Notes: generated by a model not told the origin, from the sequence alone. Counted from the first letter of the stretch, positions 36,945 through 46,103 are shown. The stretch is 64,000 bases of DNA from Alphaproteobacteria bacterium (GCA_030065235.1 JASJDC010000004.1:1-64000); one strand, 5' to 3'. Numbers and translations: made by a program.

Positions 36945-38342
36945 TTAGGGGAATTGATCGGACTTGATCACCATCATCTTCTCGATCTGCATGTCATGGA
37001 TGGTGTAGGGAATGCCGCCGACGCCGTGCCCGGATTCGCGCGCCCCGGCGAAGGGCATCCAGTCGACGCGAAAGGCGGTGTGGTCGTTGACCATGATCGC
37101 CGTGCCGTCGAGATTTCGGTAAGCGCGCAGCGCCGTCTCCAGGCTCTCACTGAAAACGGCGGCCTGGAAGCTGACGGGCAGCGCGTTGGCCTGGGCGAAG
37201 GCCGCATCCATATCGTCATAGGCGTAAACGCAGATCACCGGCCCAAAAATCTCCTGAGTCGAAACCCTTGCGGCGACAGGCGGGTTCAACAGCACGGTCG
37301 GCTGGTAGCAACTCTCGCTCAGTCTCTCGCCGCCGCAAAGCAGGGTCGCGCCGCCCTCAACCGCCTCCCGCACCCACTCATCGACCCGGTCGACTTCCAC
37401 CGGTTTGATCAGCGGCCCGACATCGGTCTCCGCCGAGGTCGGATCGGAAACGGTCATCTTCATGGACAGATCAGCGAGCCCGTCGGCCAAATCCGACGCG
37501 ATGGCCGCATCGGCGAAGACGCGCTGGACCGAGACGCAGACCTGGCCCGCATGATACATCCCGCCCTTGGCCAGCAGCGGCAGCGCCGTGTCCATGATCG
37601 CGTCCTTGGCGACGATGACCGGGGCCGCGCCGCCATGCTCCAGAGCGCAGCGCGCGCCCGGCGCCAGTTTCGAGCGCAGCGACCAGCCGACTCGGGCCGA
37701 GCCGATGAAGCTGAAGAACGCGTTCCGGGGATCGGCGACCAAGGCTTCCGACACAGCGCGGCTTTCGGGCAGCACCACCTGCGCCCACTCTTCCGGCAAC
37801 CCGGCCTCGTGCAAGATGCGGACGAAATTGAAACAGCTGATCGGGGTCGCCTCGGCCGGCTTGATGATGACGGGACAGCCGGCGGCGATGGCCGGGGCGA
37901 CCTGATGCACGATCAGATTGAACGGATGGTTGAAGGCGCTGACGGCGACGACAACGCCGATCGGCTCAAACTGAGTAAAGGCGGCCCGGCCGGCGGAGGC
38001 GGAATTCAGCCCCATGGGAATGACGCGTCCGGCGTCCGACCGCATCACCTCGACGCAATTCTCCACCCCGTCGGCGCCGCGATCGATCTCGACCAGGGAA
38101 TCCACAAGCGGCTTGCCGCCTTCCCGCGCCGCTTGAAGCGCCAGATCCGTGCGGCGTTCCTTGATGAGCTCCGCCGCGCGCCGCAAGATTGCGATCCGTT
38201 GATGTTTCGGCAGCCAAGCGGCGCGGTCGCGATACAGCGCATAGGCGCGGGCGATCGCCTGCTCGACCTGGTCCGCCGGGGTCCTGGAGAAGGTCTGGAT
38301 CACGGCCCCGTCATACGGCGCCGTTACGGTGACTTCCGCCAT
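36945..38342 (-). CDS. NAD(P)-dependent aldehyde dehydrogenase
   Basis: 465-residue soluble ALDH. Asn138 (VSAFNHPFN), Glu235 (ALEHGGAAP, where most relatives have ELGG) and the nucleophile Cys269 (GMYHAGQVCVSVQRV) are intact, as is the KPAEATP cofactor motif. The YHAGQVCxSxQRV pattern is that of the group holding lactaldehyde, phosphonoacetaldehyde and related dehydrogenases. It lies between two ThDP enzymes on the same strand (131 bases after the AruI-like decarboxylase, 52 before the acetolactate synthase-like enzyme), so it probably oxidises the aldehyde formed by decarboxylation. Confidence 0.92.
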   Translation of the reverse strand: MAEVTVTAPYDGAVIQTFSRTPADQVEQAIARAYALYRDRAAWLPKHQRIAILRRAAELIKERRTDLALQAAREGGKPLVDSLVEIDRGADGVENCVEVMRSDAGRVIPMGLNSASAGRAAFTQFEPIGVVVAVSAFNHPFNLIVHQVAPAIAAGCPVIIKPAEATPISCFNFVRILHEAGLPEEWAQVVLPESRAVSEALVADPRNAFFSFIGSARVGWSLRSKLAPGARCALEHGGAAPVIVAKDAIMDTALPLLAKGGMYHAGQVCVSVQRVFADAAIASDLADGLADLSMKMTVSDPTSAETDVGPLIKPVEVDRVDEWVREAVEGGATLLCGGERLSESCYQPTVLLNPPVAARVSTQEIFGPVICVYAYDDMDAAFAQANALPVSFQAAVFSESLETALRAYRNLDGTAIMVNDHTAFRVDWMPFAGARESGHGVGGIPYTIHDMQIEKMMVIKSDQFP

Positions 38343-38473
38343 TGCATTCCTCTTTCCAGCATGAAGCGTCGAACAGGCGGACCGCCAATCGCGGGCGGCG
38401 TCTAACTCTGACTTGGATACCTATACCGATGGAGCCGCGAGGCAATGCAGCGCACGACGCGCCAAACCGGGGG

Positions 38474-40069
38474 TTAGAATTCCACGGCGATGGCTTCGAT
38501 AAGCGTCGGCCCGTCGGCCTGTAAAGCCGCAGTGACGGCCGTCTCGATCGCGCGCGGGGACCCGGCGCGTTCATAACCGGCGCCGCAGGCCGCGGCGAAC
38601 TGGGCGAAGTTGGGATTGGCCTGCTCTACAGCCAACGGTGCGAAGCCCGCCTGCCGCATCCCGGCGCGAATTTCGCCAAGCGCATCATTGTTCCAGATCA
38701 GGATCGGCAAAGACAGTTCCAACTCAACCGCCGTCATCAACTCCATCGCCGTGTATTGAAACCCGTAATCCCCGACCAGCGCGGCGACAGGCGTCTCCGG
38801 CCGACCGATCTTGGCCCCGATCGCCGCGGGCAGCGCATAGCCCAGGGTTCCGAAACCGACCGGATGCAGCCATTGGCCGGGACCGCTGACGGGAAAGATC
38901 TCATTTCCCGCATAGGCGATCCGGGTCATGTCGGTCGCGACGATCGCGTCCTCGGGCAAGGCGCGGCGGAATCCTTCCAAGGCCGCCCGGTGACGCGCCC
39001 GCGCCGCGTCCCCCGCGCCATAGACGCTGTGTCGCAGTGCGCTCAGGTCAGGGACCGCACGCGCGGGATTGTTCAAGAGAAGCGCCGGCAGTTCCCGATT
39101 AATCGCGGCGACCGTCGCCTTCGCATCGGCGCAGATCGGCAGATCAGCGCGATAGGCGTCCGACAATTCGGCCGGGTCGATATCGACTCGGATCAACACG
39201 CCCGGGACCTCGATCTCGCCATCCCAGAAATCCGGCGAGGCGAATTCCGTCCCGACCGCCAAGACCGTGTCGGCCGCGCGGATCAAGTCGCGGATTTCCG
39301 ACGCCGCCATCATCGCCCCGGCCAGCAGCGGATGGCCGTTCGGAACCACGCCCTTGCCGGCGATCGTCGTGACGACCGGGGCCTGCAGCGCCTCCGCCAA
39401 GGCGGTGATCTCCGCCGAGGCGCGGACGGCGCCCCCGCCGACGATCAGCATTGGTTTCGAAGAGCGGGCGAGACGTCCCGCCGCTTCTCGAACATCCCAC
39501 TCTGCGGGCAGTGCAATCGCGGGGAGCGGTCGCGCCGTCCAATCGCCCGCCGCCGGCTCGGGGAACAGATCGATTGGGATGTTCAGCACCACAGGACGCG
39601 GCCGCTTTACGGCGAAATCGGCGAAGGCGCGGGCTGCGAGGTCGGGGATCGCCGCCGCCGCCAGGGCCGTTTCTGACCAAGCGCTGACCGTCTCCGCCGC
39701 CGCCCGTTGGTCCTGCATCTCATGCAGCCGCCCGCGCCCCATGCCCAAATCCGCGCGCGCGATGGCGCTGGCGATGACCAGCAGCGGGACCGAGTCGGAA
39801 TAGGCTTGGCCAATCGCGGTCGCCGCATTGAGCAGGCCGGGGCCGGAGATCAGGAAACAGACGCCCGGTTGCCCCGTCGCCCGCGCGTAGCCGTCCGCCA
39901 TAAAGGCGGCCCCTTGCTCATGGCGCGGCAGGATATGGCGGATCGGAGACTGGGTCAGACCGCGATAGAGCTCGATCGTGTGTACGCCGGGAACGCCGAA
40001 GACATGCGCGACGCCATACTCTTCGAGCAGACGGACCAGCGCCTCGCCAACGGTGGTTTCGGCCGGCAT
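38474..40069 (-). CDS. ThDP-dependent 2-oxoacid decarboxylase, AruI-like (5-guanidino-2-oxopentanoate type)
   Basis: 531 residues. Catalytic Glu51 lies in LPRHEQGAAFMADGYARATG; GLGMGRGRLHEM-like residues (about 107-118) and the ThDP motif GDYGFQYTAMELMTAVELE with WNNDALGEI complete the fold. The GRGRLHEMQDQ and FGVPGVHTIELYRGL segments match the group annotated as AruI, which decarboxylates 5-guanidino-2-oxopentanoate to guanidinobutyraldehyde. Its place is unusual: six bases after the homocysteine methyltransferase and ahead of an aldehyde dehydrogenase. It may act on a guanidino oxoacid or, given the sulfur neighbours, on a methylthio oxoacid; that is inference. Confidence 0.85.
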   Translation of the reverse strand: MPAETTVGEALVRLLEEYGVAHVFGVPGVHTIELYRGLTQSPIRHILPRHEQGAAFMADGYARATGQPGVCFLISGPGLLNAATAIGQAYSDSVPLLVIASAIARADLGMGRGRLHEMQDQRAAAETVSAWSETALAAAAIPDLAARAFADFAVKRPRPVVLNIPIDLFPEPAAGDWTARPLPAIALPAEWDVREAAGRLARSSKPMLIVGGGAVRASAEITALAEALQAPVVTTIAGKGVVPNGHPLLAGAMMAASEIRDLIRAADTVLAVGTEFASPDFWDGEIEVPGVLIRVDIDPAELSDAYRADLPICADAKATVAAINRELPALLLNNPARAVPDLSALRHSVYGAGDAARARHRAALEGFRRALPEDAIVATDMTRIAYAGNEIFPVSGPGQWLHPVGFGTLGYALPAAIGAKIGRPETPVAALVGDYGFQYTAMELMTAVELELSLPILIWNNDALGEIRAGMRQAGFAPLAVEQANPNFAQFAAACGAGYERAGSPRAIETAVTAALQADGPTLIEAIAVEF

Positions 40070-40075
40070 CCCGCC

Positions 40076-41116
40076 CTATCCGCGGCGCCGACGACGGGGC
40101 CGCCGTTCGGCTCTCTCAGGCGCGGCCCCGCCGGCTTCCCGGCGGGCGATTTCTTCCTCGTTGAGATAGGTCGTCGGTCCCAGCGCCCGGACGATATCCA
40201 GCGGTTTCGGCCGTTGCTTCGGCTGATAGCCGTCCAGGGCCTCGACAATCGCCTTCATCACCGGCCCGTCCGAGCCGCAGCAGCCGCCGATAATCCGCGC
40301 GCCGGCGTCGCGCGCCAGCCGCGCATAGTCGGCCATCAGCTCCGGCGTTCCGGTATACTGGAATGCGCCGTCCCGGAATTCGGGCACGCCGCAATTGGCT
40401 TTCGCGACAATGATCGTATCCGGCCCGGCCGTCTCGGCGAAAGCCAGCACCGACATTGCGTTCTCCGTCGCGCCGAGGCCGCAATTGGCGCCGACGGCGA
40501 TCGGTCGCGCCGGCAAACTCTCGATATGGCCATAGGCGTCCGCCGGGGTTACGCCCATCATAGTCCGCCCGGCCGTGTCGAAGGTCAGAGTCGCCACCAC
40601 GGGCAGGCCCGTCCGCGCCGCGCCGTCGATCGCCGCCTCGACCTCTTCCCGCGAGGACATGGTCTCGACCCAGAGGAAATCGGCGCCGCCTTCCACCAAC
40701 CCGCGCGCCTGTTCGGCGAAGGCGTCTGCCGCCTCTGCGATGCTTAACGGACCGTTCGGCGCCAGCAATTCGCCGGTCGGCCCGATCGAGCCGGCGACGA
40801 AGACCGGACGCGCGGCCGCATCCGCAACGCCGCGCGCGACCGAGGCCGCCGCGCGCGCCAACTCAAAGGCCCGATCCTGCGCGTCATGCAGTTTCAGGCG
40901 ATAAGCATTGCCGCCGAAACTGTTGGTCAGGATGATGTCGCAGCCCGCCGCGACAAACTCCTGATGCACATCGGCGACGCGCTCCGGGAAATCGACATTC
41001 CATAGCTCGGGCGCGTCGCCGGTCTCGAGCCCGCGCCGGAACAGGTTCGTTCCCATAGCTCCGTCCGCGACCAGATAGCCGCGCTCGGCCAACAGCGCCA
41101 ACATAGCCTCACTCAT
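40076..41116 (-). CDS. bmt: Betaine/homocysteine S-methyltransferase, alphaproteobacterial Bmt type
   Basis: 346 residues with AGGA ahead of the start. The zinc cysteines are Cys212 (GANCGLGA) and Cys279/Cys280 (IIGGCCGSDG), with DGAMGTNLF at the N-terminus, the standard pattern of homocysteine methyltransferases. It probably makes methionine from homocysteine with glycine betaine or another methyl donor. The last ten residues are a run of Arg, which is not catalytic. It sits between MetY (upstream by 21 bases) and the AruI-like decarboxylase (downstream by six), giving a methionine operon. Confidence 0.88.
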   Translation of the reverse strand: MSEAMLALLAERGYLVADGAMGTNLFRRGLETGDAPELWNVDFPERVADVHQEFVAAGCDIILTNSFGGNAYRLKLHDAQDRAFELARAAASVARGVADAAARPVFVAGSIGPTGELLAPNGPLSIAEAADAFAEQARGLVEGGADFLWVETMSSREEVEAAIDGAARTGLPVVATLTFDTAGRTMMGVTPADAYGHIESLPARPIAVGANCGLGATENAMSVLAFAETAGPDTIIVAKANCGVPEFRDGAFQYTGTPELMADYARLARDAGARIIGGCCGSDGPVMKAIVEALDGYQPKQRPKPLDIVRALGPTTYLNEEEIARREAGGAAPERAERRPRRRRRG

Positions 41117-41137
41117 GGTTTGATCCTGATTCTTGTC

Positions 41138-42424
41138 CTACGAGGCCTTCGCCAAGGCTTGCTCCAGGTCGGCGATGATGTCCGACGCCGTCTCTAGCCC
41201 GATGGAGAGGCGGATCACTTCCGGCCCCGCCCCGGCGGCGCTCTGTTGCTCCGGCGTCAGTTGATTGTGGGTCGTCGAGGCCGGATGGATGATCAGCGAC
41301 TTCGCATCGCCGATATTCGCCAGATGGCTGAACAATTCCACCGCATTGACCAGCTTGACCCCGGCCTCATAGCCGCCTCTCAGGCCGAAGGTAAAGACGG
41401 CGCCGGCCCCGTGCGGCAGGTATTTCTCCGCCAGCGCGCGATACGGGCTGGAGGGCAGGCTGGCGTAGCTGACCCAATCGACGGCGGAATGCTCTTCGAG
41501 ATAGGTCGCGACTGTCAGCGCATTGGCGCAATGGCGCTCCATCCGCAAGGGCAGAGTCTCGATCCCCAACAGCGTCAACCATGCGTTGAACGGTTGTTGG
41601 GTCGACCCAAGGTCGCGCAGCGAGACGGCGTGGCTATAGAGCGTGAAGGCGAGATTGCCGAAGGTCTCGTAGAAGGTCAGCCCGTGATATTCGGGGGCCG
41701 GCCGCGTCAGGCTGGGGAACTTGTCAGACGCGGTCCAATCGAACCGCCCGCTATCGACAACGATCCCGCCGATCGAGGTGCCGTTGCCGGACAGGAATTT
41801 CGTCGTCGAATGCACGACCAGATCGGCGCCATGCTCGAACGGGCGCAGCAGATAGGGCGAGGCCAATGTATTGTCGACGATCAGCGGGATCCCCGCCGCG
41901 CGCGCGATCGCCCCGACCGCTTCGATATCGACCACGACGCCGCCCGGATTGGCCAGGCATTCGCAGAAAATCGCCTTGGTCTCCGGCGTCAGCGCTTGCC
42001 GGAAATTCTCGGGATCGGCCGGATCGACGAAGGAGGTGCGCCAGTCGAATTTCTTGAATGTATGGCTCATCTGATTGATCGAGCCGCCATAGAGCTTGTT
42101 GGAGGCGACCAGATGATCGCCCGGCCCCATCAGCGCGAACAGTGCGGTGATCTGGGCGGCGTGGCCGGAAGCGGTCGCGGTTCCGCCAATCCCGCCTTCC
42201 AGCGCCGCGACCCGTTCCTCCAGCACCGAGATGGTCGGGTTGGTCAGCCTGGAATAAATGAAGCCCGGCTCTTGCAGATTGAACAAGGAGGCGGCGTGTT
42301 CGGCGTCGTCGAAGGTGAAGGATGAGGTCTGATAAATCGGCGTCGCCCGCGCGCCGGTCGCCGTATCGGGCGCCGCGCCGGCATGCAGCGCCAAGGTCTC
42401 GAAACCGGGCGGTTTGTCGGACAA
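41138..42424 (-). CDS. metY: O-acetylhomoserine sulfhydrylase (MetY type)
   Basis: About 428 residues, a PLP enzyme of the Cys/Met metabolism family. The PLP lysine is in [16 protein letters not shown]; other motifs are [31 protein letters not shown] and [12 protein letters not shown]. The family forms homocysteine from O-acetylhomoserine and sulfide. I place the start at a TTG (42424), because AAGGAG lies eight bases before it; the in-frame GTG at 42433 would overlap the ribosome site. An 8-bp hairpin lies in the leader (42460-42480). First gene of the minus-strand group that continues into Bmt and the AruI-like decarboxylase, so homocysteine made here is the substrate of the next enzyme. 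Confidence 0.9.
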   Translation of the reverse strand: MSDKPPGFETLALHAGAAPDTATGARATPIYQTSSFTFDDAEHAASLFNLQEPGFIYSRLTNPTISVLEERVAALEGGIGGTATASGHAAQITALFALMGPGDHLVASNKLYGGSINQMSHTFKKFDWRTSFVDPADPENFRQALTPETKAIFCECLANPGGVVVDIEAVGAIARAAGIPLIVDNTLASPYLLRPFEHGADLVVHSTTKFLSGNGTSIGGIVVDSGRFDWTASDKFPSLTRPAPEYHGLTFYETFGNLAFTLYSHAVSLRDLGSTQQPFNAWLTLLGIETLPLRMERHCANALTVATYLEEHSAVDWVSYASLPSSPYRALAEKYLPHGAGAVFTFGLRGGYEAGVKLVNAVELFSHLANIGDAKSLIIHPASTTHNQLTPEQQSAAGAGPEVIRLSIGLETASDIIADLEQALAKAS

Positions 42425-42459
42425 GATATACACTCCTTCATTCGCCGGCGCGGAACGCC

Positions 42460-42480
42460 GCTGGTCCAGATCGGACCAGC
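42460..42480 (-). promoter_or_regulatory. Stem-loop in the metY leader
   Basis: GCTGGTCC (42460-42467) and GGACCAGC (42473-42480) form a perfect 8-bp stem with a five-base loop, 36 bases upstream of the metY start. I cannot match the leader to a known S-adenosylmethionine or SAH riboswitch consensus, so it is recorded as a candidate regulatory structure only. Confidence 0.4.
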
Positions 42481-42637
42481 AGTAACCAATTCCATCCGGC
42501 GCCGCAAAGGTCCGTTGACCGGTCGCGCCGCGCGGCCGCGCCGCGTTGCGCCGGAGACGGCGCAGCCTATATTGCTGGTGAGACCCCGGTCAGCATTCCG
42601 GTGCGATCGTCAGCGACTCAATTGGAACTCGGCGGCC

Positions 42638-43087
42638 ATGTCAGACGCGCTCTATAACGACCAGATTCTCGCCTTGGCGGCGGGGCTTGAGAAAAAGGAC
42701 CGACTGGACGCGCCGGACGCGACAGCGTCGGTGACCAGCCCGCTCTGCGGCAGCCGGGTGAAAGTCGACTTGGTTCTGCGGGACGGCGTCATCGCCGACT
42801 ATGGCCAAGAGGTCCGCGCCTGCGCCTTGGGGCAAAGCTCGGCCGCGTTGATGAAGCGGCTGGCGGTCGGCCATAGCCTGAGCCAGATCGCGGCGGCGCG
42901 GGAGGCGGTGCGGGCCATGCTGAAGGACGGCGGAGCGCCGCCGACCGGCGACTGGTCGGACTACGGACTGCTGCAGCCGGCGCGCGATCACCGCTCGCGC
43001 CATCCGGCGATCCTGTTGCCGTTCGACGCCATCGCCAAGGCGGCGGTTGAGGCGGAAGACGACGCCCAGGAACAGGCGACGGCCTAA
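42638..43087 (+). CDS. IscU/NifU-like iron-sulfur scaffold family protein with only two cysteines
   Basis: 149 residues from the ATG at 42638. Cys37 (SPLCGSRV) and Cys62 (VRACALGQSSAAL) match the first two cluster ligands of IscU/SufU scaffolds. The third cysteine of the family is missing and the tail instead reads PARDHRSRHPAILLPFDA, a form common in alphaproteobacteria. It may therefore be a specialised or altered scaffold. It shares a 213-bp divergent gap with metY and is followed after 18 bases by yidD. Confidence 0.8.
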   Translation: MSDALYNDQILALAAGLEKKDRLDAPDATASVTSPLCGSRVKVDLVLRDGVIADYGQEVRACALGQSSAALMKRLAVGHSLSQIAAAREAVRAMLKDGGAPPTGDWSDYGLLQPARDHRSRHPAILLPFDAIAKAAVEAEDDAQEQATA

Positions 43088-43105
43088 GGGCCGCGCGATC
43101 GCGCC

Positions 43106-43327
43106 TTGGGTCTCGGCAAAAAGCTTCTGATCGCGCCCATCCGGGTCTATCGCTATGTCCTGTCGCCGCTGCTCGGGCCGCGTTGCCGGTTCGCTCCGAC
43201 CTGTTCCGCCTATGCGATCGAGGCGATCGACAAACACGGCCCCGTCAAAGGCCTGTTGCTGGCTGCGCGGCGCATCGGCCGCTGCCATCCCTGGGGCGGG
43301 TCGGGCTACGATCCGGTGCCCGACTGA
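43106..43327 (+). CDS. yidD: Membrane protein insertion efficiency factor YidD
   Basis: 73 residues, starting with a TTG at 43106. The highly conserved core [23 protein letters not shown] and the [14 protein letters not shown] tail are those of YidD, a small amphipathic, membrane-associated protein that helps YidC/Sec insert inner-membrane proteins. In most genomes it sits next to rnpA/yidC; here it follows an IscU-like gene. Confidence 0.93.
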   Translation: MGLGKKLLIAPIRVYRYVLSPLLGPRCRFAPTCSAYAIEAIDKHGPVKGLLLAARRIGRCHPWGGSGYDPVPD

Positions 43328-43342
43328 GCGGCGCAGGCCGCC

Positions 43343-44206
43343 TTAAGAGCCAGGCAAATCGTTCAAGCCCCAATCATAGGCGAAATCATAGACCTTGATC
43401 GCTTGCAGGTCGGCGGCGAGCGCCGGTTCGGCGTAGAGCTGCAAATGCGCAACCACGCCGGCGGAACTGTTCCCGAAATCTTCCGTAAACCATTCATAGA
43501 TCTTCGACAGGACCACCTCGCCGTCGACGATGCTCACGCCCCTCGGATCGTTGATATAGTCTCGCGCCGCCGCGTTTTTCAGCGCGTCCATCTGGTCCGC
43601 CGTCGCGGCGACCGGCAGCAGATTCGGGCAACCGATCGAGGCGCAATTGACCACATAGTGAACGCGCGGGTCCCGCCAGATCGGCCGCAGGATCCGATGT
43701 TCGACATCGTTCAGAGAGACGCCCCGGCCTTCGATCTCGACCAGTTCCTTGCCCCAAGGTCCGCTCGAAAATAGGCCCGGGGAGATATCGATATCCTGGA
43801 TGCTCTGCACCGGGTAATGGTCCAGCACCACCTGGATGGTCAGCGCGTTGTAGAGATTGATCCAATAGGCTTCCTGCTCGGCGCGATTGTACAGGCTGAT
43901 CGGAATCGCCGCGAGCGTCGCGATATAGGCGTCCAGATCGGCGCGCTTCGCCATGGCCGCGCCGCCATAATCGACCCGGTTCACGCCTTGCGCGTCCGGC
44001 GTGACGATCTCGCCCAGATAGGCGGTCCAGGCGCTATGATCGATCCGCGCTGTCGAGCCTGGATCGTGCGCCTCCCAGACGTCCCAAAGATCCGGTTCCG
44101 GGGCCAACGCGCCCGCGACCGTGTTGAAGGCCGGCAAAGCGAGAACCAGAACCGTTGCGACGACAAGGCGGCGCGTGAGAACCAAGGGGCGGGGCGAGGC
44201 GGACAT
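43343..44206 (-). CDS. DUF547-domain protein, membrane-anchored or exported
   Basis: 287 residues from the ATG at 44206 (GGAG about nine bases upstream). An N-terminal hydrophobic stretch (LVVATVLVLALPAFNTVAGALA) is a signal peptide or anchor. The rest is a DUF547 domain, with NRAEQEAYWINLYNALTIQVV, RGVSLNDVEHRILRP and NCASIGCPNLLPVAATADQMDAL, which contains two conserved Cys. The function of the family is not known; some members have been compared with cysteine peptidase folds. It is divergent from the cyclase gene by 175 bases. Confidence 0.9.
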   Translation of the reverse strand: MSASPRPLVLTRRLVVATVLVLALPAFNTVAGALAPEPDLWDVWEAHDPGSTARIDHSAWTAYLGEIVTPDAQGVNRVDYGGAAMAKRADLDAYIATLAAIPISLYNRAEQEAYWINLYNALTIQVVLDHYPVQSIQDIDISPGLFSSGPWGKELVEIEGRGVSLNDVEHRILRPIWRDPRVHYVVNCASIGCPNLLPVAATADQMDALKNAAARDYINDPRGVSIVDGEVVLSKIYEWFTEDFGNSSAGVVAHLQLYAEPALAADLQAIKVYDFAYDWGLNDLPGS

Positions 44207-44381
44207 GTCCAAGACTCCGGTCTCAAAGACAAGGCGGATGCTGAGCCCATCGGAGGTTGGGCGGCCCAAAGCCGAGATCAAGGCGGGCGAACAGCCGCTT
44301 GATATAACGTTTCAGTCAACCAAGTCTCTAGATGAATCGCACGCCCACGGAATTGGCGTCTGGGAAGGCGGAGGCCGGATC

Positions 44382-46103
44382 ATGCCGGACGATCCTACAT
44401 TTGATCGCGCGCGCGCTCCCGAGCAGGGCCGCAGCGGCGCGCTGTCCAGGACCCGCGGCTATCGCATCGACCTGGTCCCGTACCCGCGCAAGGTCCGGGT
44501 TATCGCCGACGGCGTCGTCCTGGCGGAAAGCGGAGAAGCCGCGGTGATGCGCGAGACGCGCCACGCGCCGGTCGTCTATTTCCCAAGATCGAGCGTCGAT
44601 TTCAGCGTCTTGACGGAGTCGGAGCGCTACACATTCTGCCCATTCAAAGGCGACGCCTCCTATTGGCACTTCCAGGGACCGAGCCGCCGGATTCGCAACA
44701 TCGCCTGGGCCTATCCGCATCCCTATCGCGAAGTCGAGGAGATCGCGGAGTATATCGCCTTCGACAAATCCTTGGTCGATGACTGGGTGGAGGAGGATCT
44801 GACGACGGGAGAGCTTCACACGGCGCCGGACCAATGGTCGTCCGAAATCTTCCGGTCCTGGCTGTTCAAGGACGCCTGGAACGCCAGTTCGATGCAGGAT
44901 TTCACCGCGTCCTTCGGCCGGGCCCTGAACGCAGCGGGCGCATCGGTTCCACGGGTCTCGATCGGGTTCTGGATGCTGCATCCGCTGCTTTCCGCCCAGA
45001 ACCATGTCTGGGAGCGCGGCAAGCCCGGGGTCGAAACCTTTGAGGCGCGTAAATCCGATTCCGAAAAAGACTATTACAGCAACAGTCCGATCCGCCCGAT
45101 TTGCGAGGGCGCGGAAGCCGTGCGCTACCGTCTGGAGGAGCTATCCGGACCGTTCGACGACCTGCCCTTGCTTGACGAATTGAAGGCGGCGGGAATGACG
45201 GACTATGTCGGCCTGCCCTTCGTCTTTTCCGACGGGCAGATCAACGCCTTTTCGATCGCCGCCGACCGCGCCGGCGGTTTCACCGAACAGGCGCTGAAAG
45301 ACATCGCCGAAGCGGCTCCGGTGATGGCCCGAATGGTGGAGGTTCACGCTCAGCGCAGCACCATGCTGACCCTGCTGGACACCTATTTGGGCAGTCATGC
45401 CGGAGAACGGATCAACTACGGTCTGATCCAACGCGGCGACGGCGATTTCATCAATGCGGTGATCTGGTTTTGCGATCTGCGAGACTCCACCGCCTTGGCC
45501 GATCAGTTGCCGCCGGAAGACTTCCTGGCGCTGTTGAACCAGTTCTTCGAATGTATGGCGGGTGCGGTCATCGATCACGAGGGCACGGTCCTGCGGTTCG
45601 TCGGCGACGCTGTGCTGGCGATCTTTCCGGTCGAGGACGTTTACATGACCGAAGATTTGCCGCCGGACCCACAGTTGGTCTGCCAGGCCGCCATCGACGC
45701 GGCGCGGCAGGCGGTGGCGAAAATCGACGGCGTCAATCAGGATCGGGCCGCGGCCGGCGACGCGCCCTTGCGATACGGGATCGGCCTGCATATCGGCGAA
45801 GTGCTCTATGGCAATGTCGGCGCGCCGGACCGGCTGGAATTCACGGTCATCGGCCCCTCGGTGAACGAAGCGGCGCGGCTGGAAGCGAAAACGAAAGATG
45901 TCGACGCACCCATCGTCATATCCAAGGCGTTCCAAACGTGGTCGCCGGAAGCGCTGAACTCGATCGGCGAACACAGGCTGCGCGGCGTTGCGAAACCGAC
46001 GGAACTGTTCACGCTGCCGGAATTCGCAGCGGATGCACCGCATGCGCGGTGTCTAGAAACGTCCGCCAAACCGCTTGCACCCGCCGAAGAAACCGGCCAC
46101 TGA
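44382..46103 (+). CDS. DUF427-adenylate/guanylate cyclase fusion protein
   Basis: 573 residues from the ATG at 44382, which has GGAGG eight bases upstream (the frame is open further upstream). Residues about 25-135 are a DUF427 domain (PRKVRVIADGVVLAES, YFPRSSVDFS, YTFCPFKGDASYW, AWAYPHPYREVEEIAEYIAF). Residues about 150-345 are a linker/sensor found in alphaproteobacterial cyclases. Residues about 350-545 are a class III nucleotide cyclase with metal ligands Asp365 (FCDLRDST) and Asp409 (RFVGDAVLAIF) and transition-state residues Asn495 and Arg499 (SVNEAARLE). It should therefore make cAMP or cGMP, probably in the cytoplasm. DUF427 fused to a cyclase could act as a ligand sensor. It stands alone between the DUF547 and flavin reductase genes. 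Confidence 0.9.
   Translation: MPDDPTFDRARAPEQGRSGALSRTRGYRIDLVPYPRKVRVIADGVVLAESGEAAVMRETRHAPVVYFPRSSVDFSVLTESERYTFCPFKGDASYWHFQGPSRRIRNIAWAYPHPYREVEEIAEYIAFDKSLVDDWVEEDLTTGELHTAPDQWSSEIFRSWLFKDAWNASSMQDFTASFGRALNAAGASVPRVSIGFWMLHPLLSAQNHVWERGKPGVETFEARKSDSEKDYYSNSPIRPICEGAEAVRYRLEELSGPFDDLPLLDELKAAGMTDYVGLPFVFSDGQINAFSIAADRAGGFTEQALKDIAEAAPVMARMVEVHAQRSTMLTLLDTYLGSHAGERINYGLIQRGDGDFINAVIWFCDLRDSTALADQLPPEDFLALLNQFFECMAGAVIDHEGTVLRFVGDAVLAIFPVEDVYMTEDLPPDPQLVCQAAIDAARQAVAKIDGVNQDRAAAGDAPLRYGIGLHIGEVLYGNVGAPDRLEFTVIGPSVNEAARLEAKTKDVDAPIVISKAFQTWSPEALNSIGEHRLRGVAKPTELFTLPEFAADAPHARCLETSAKPLAPAEETGH

Noticed and set aside
36768-38405. 545-codon plus-strand frame opposite the aldehyde dehydrogenase
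   Set aside because: Arg/Asp-rich and without motif, against an ALDH with intact Cys and Glu.
42434-42637. SAM-II type riboswitch upstream of metY
   Set aside because: I looked for the conserved pseudoknot bases and could not find them in the leader.
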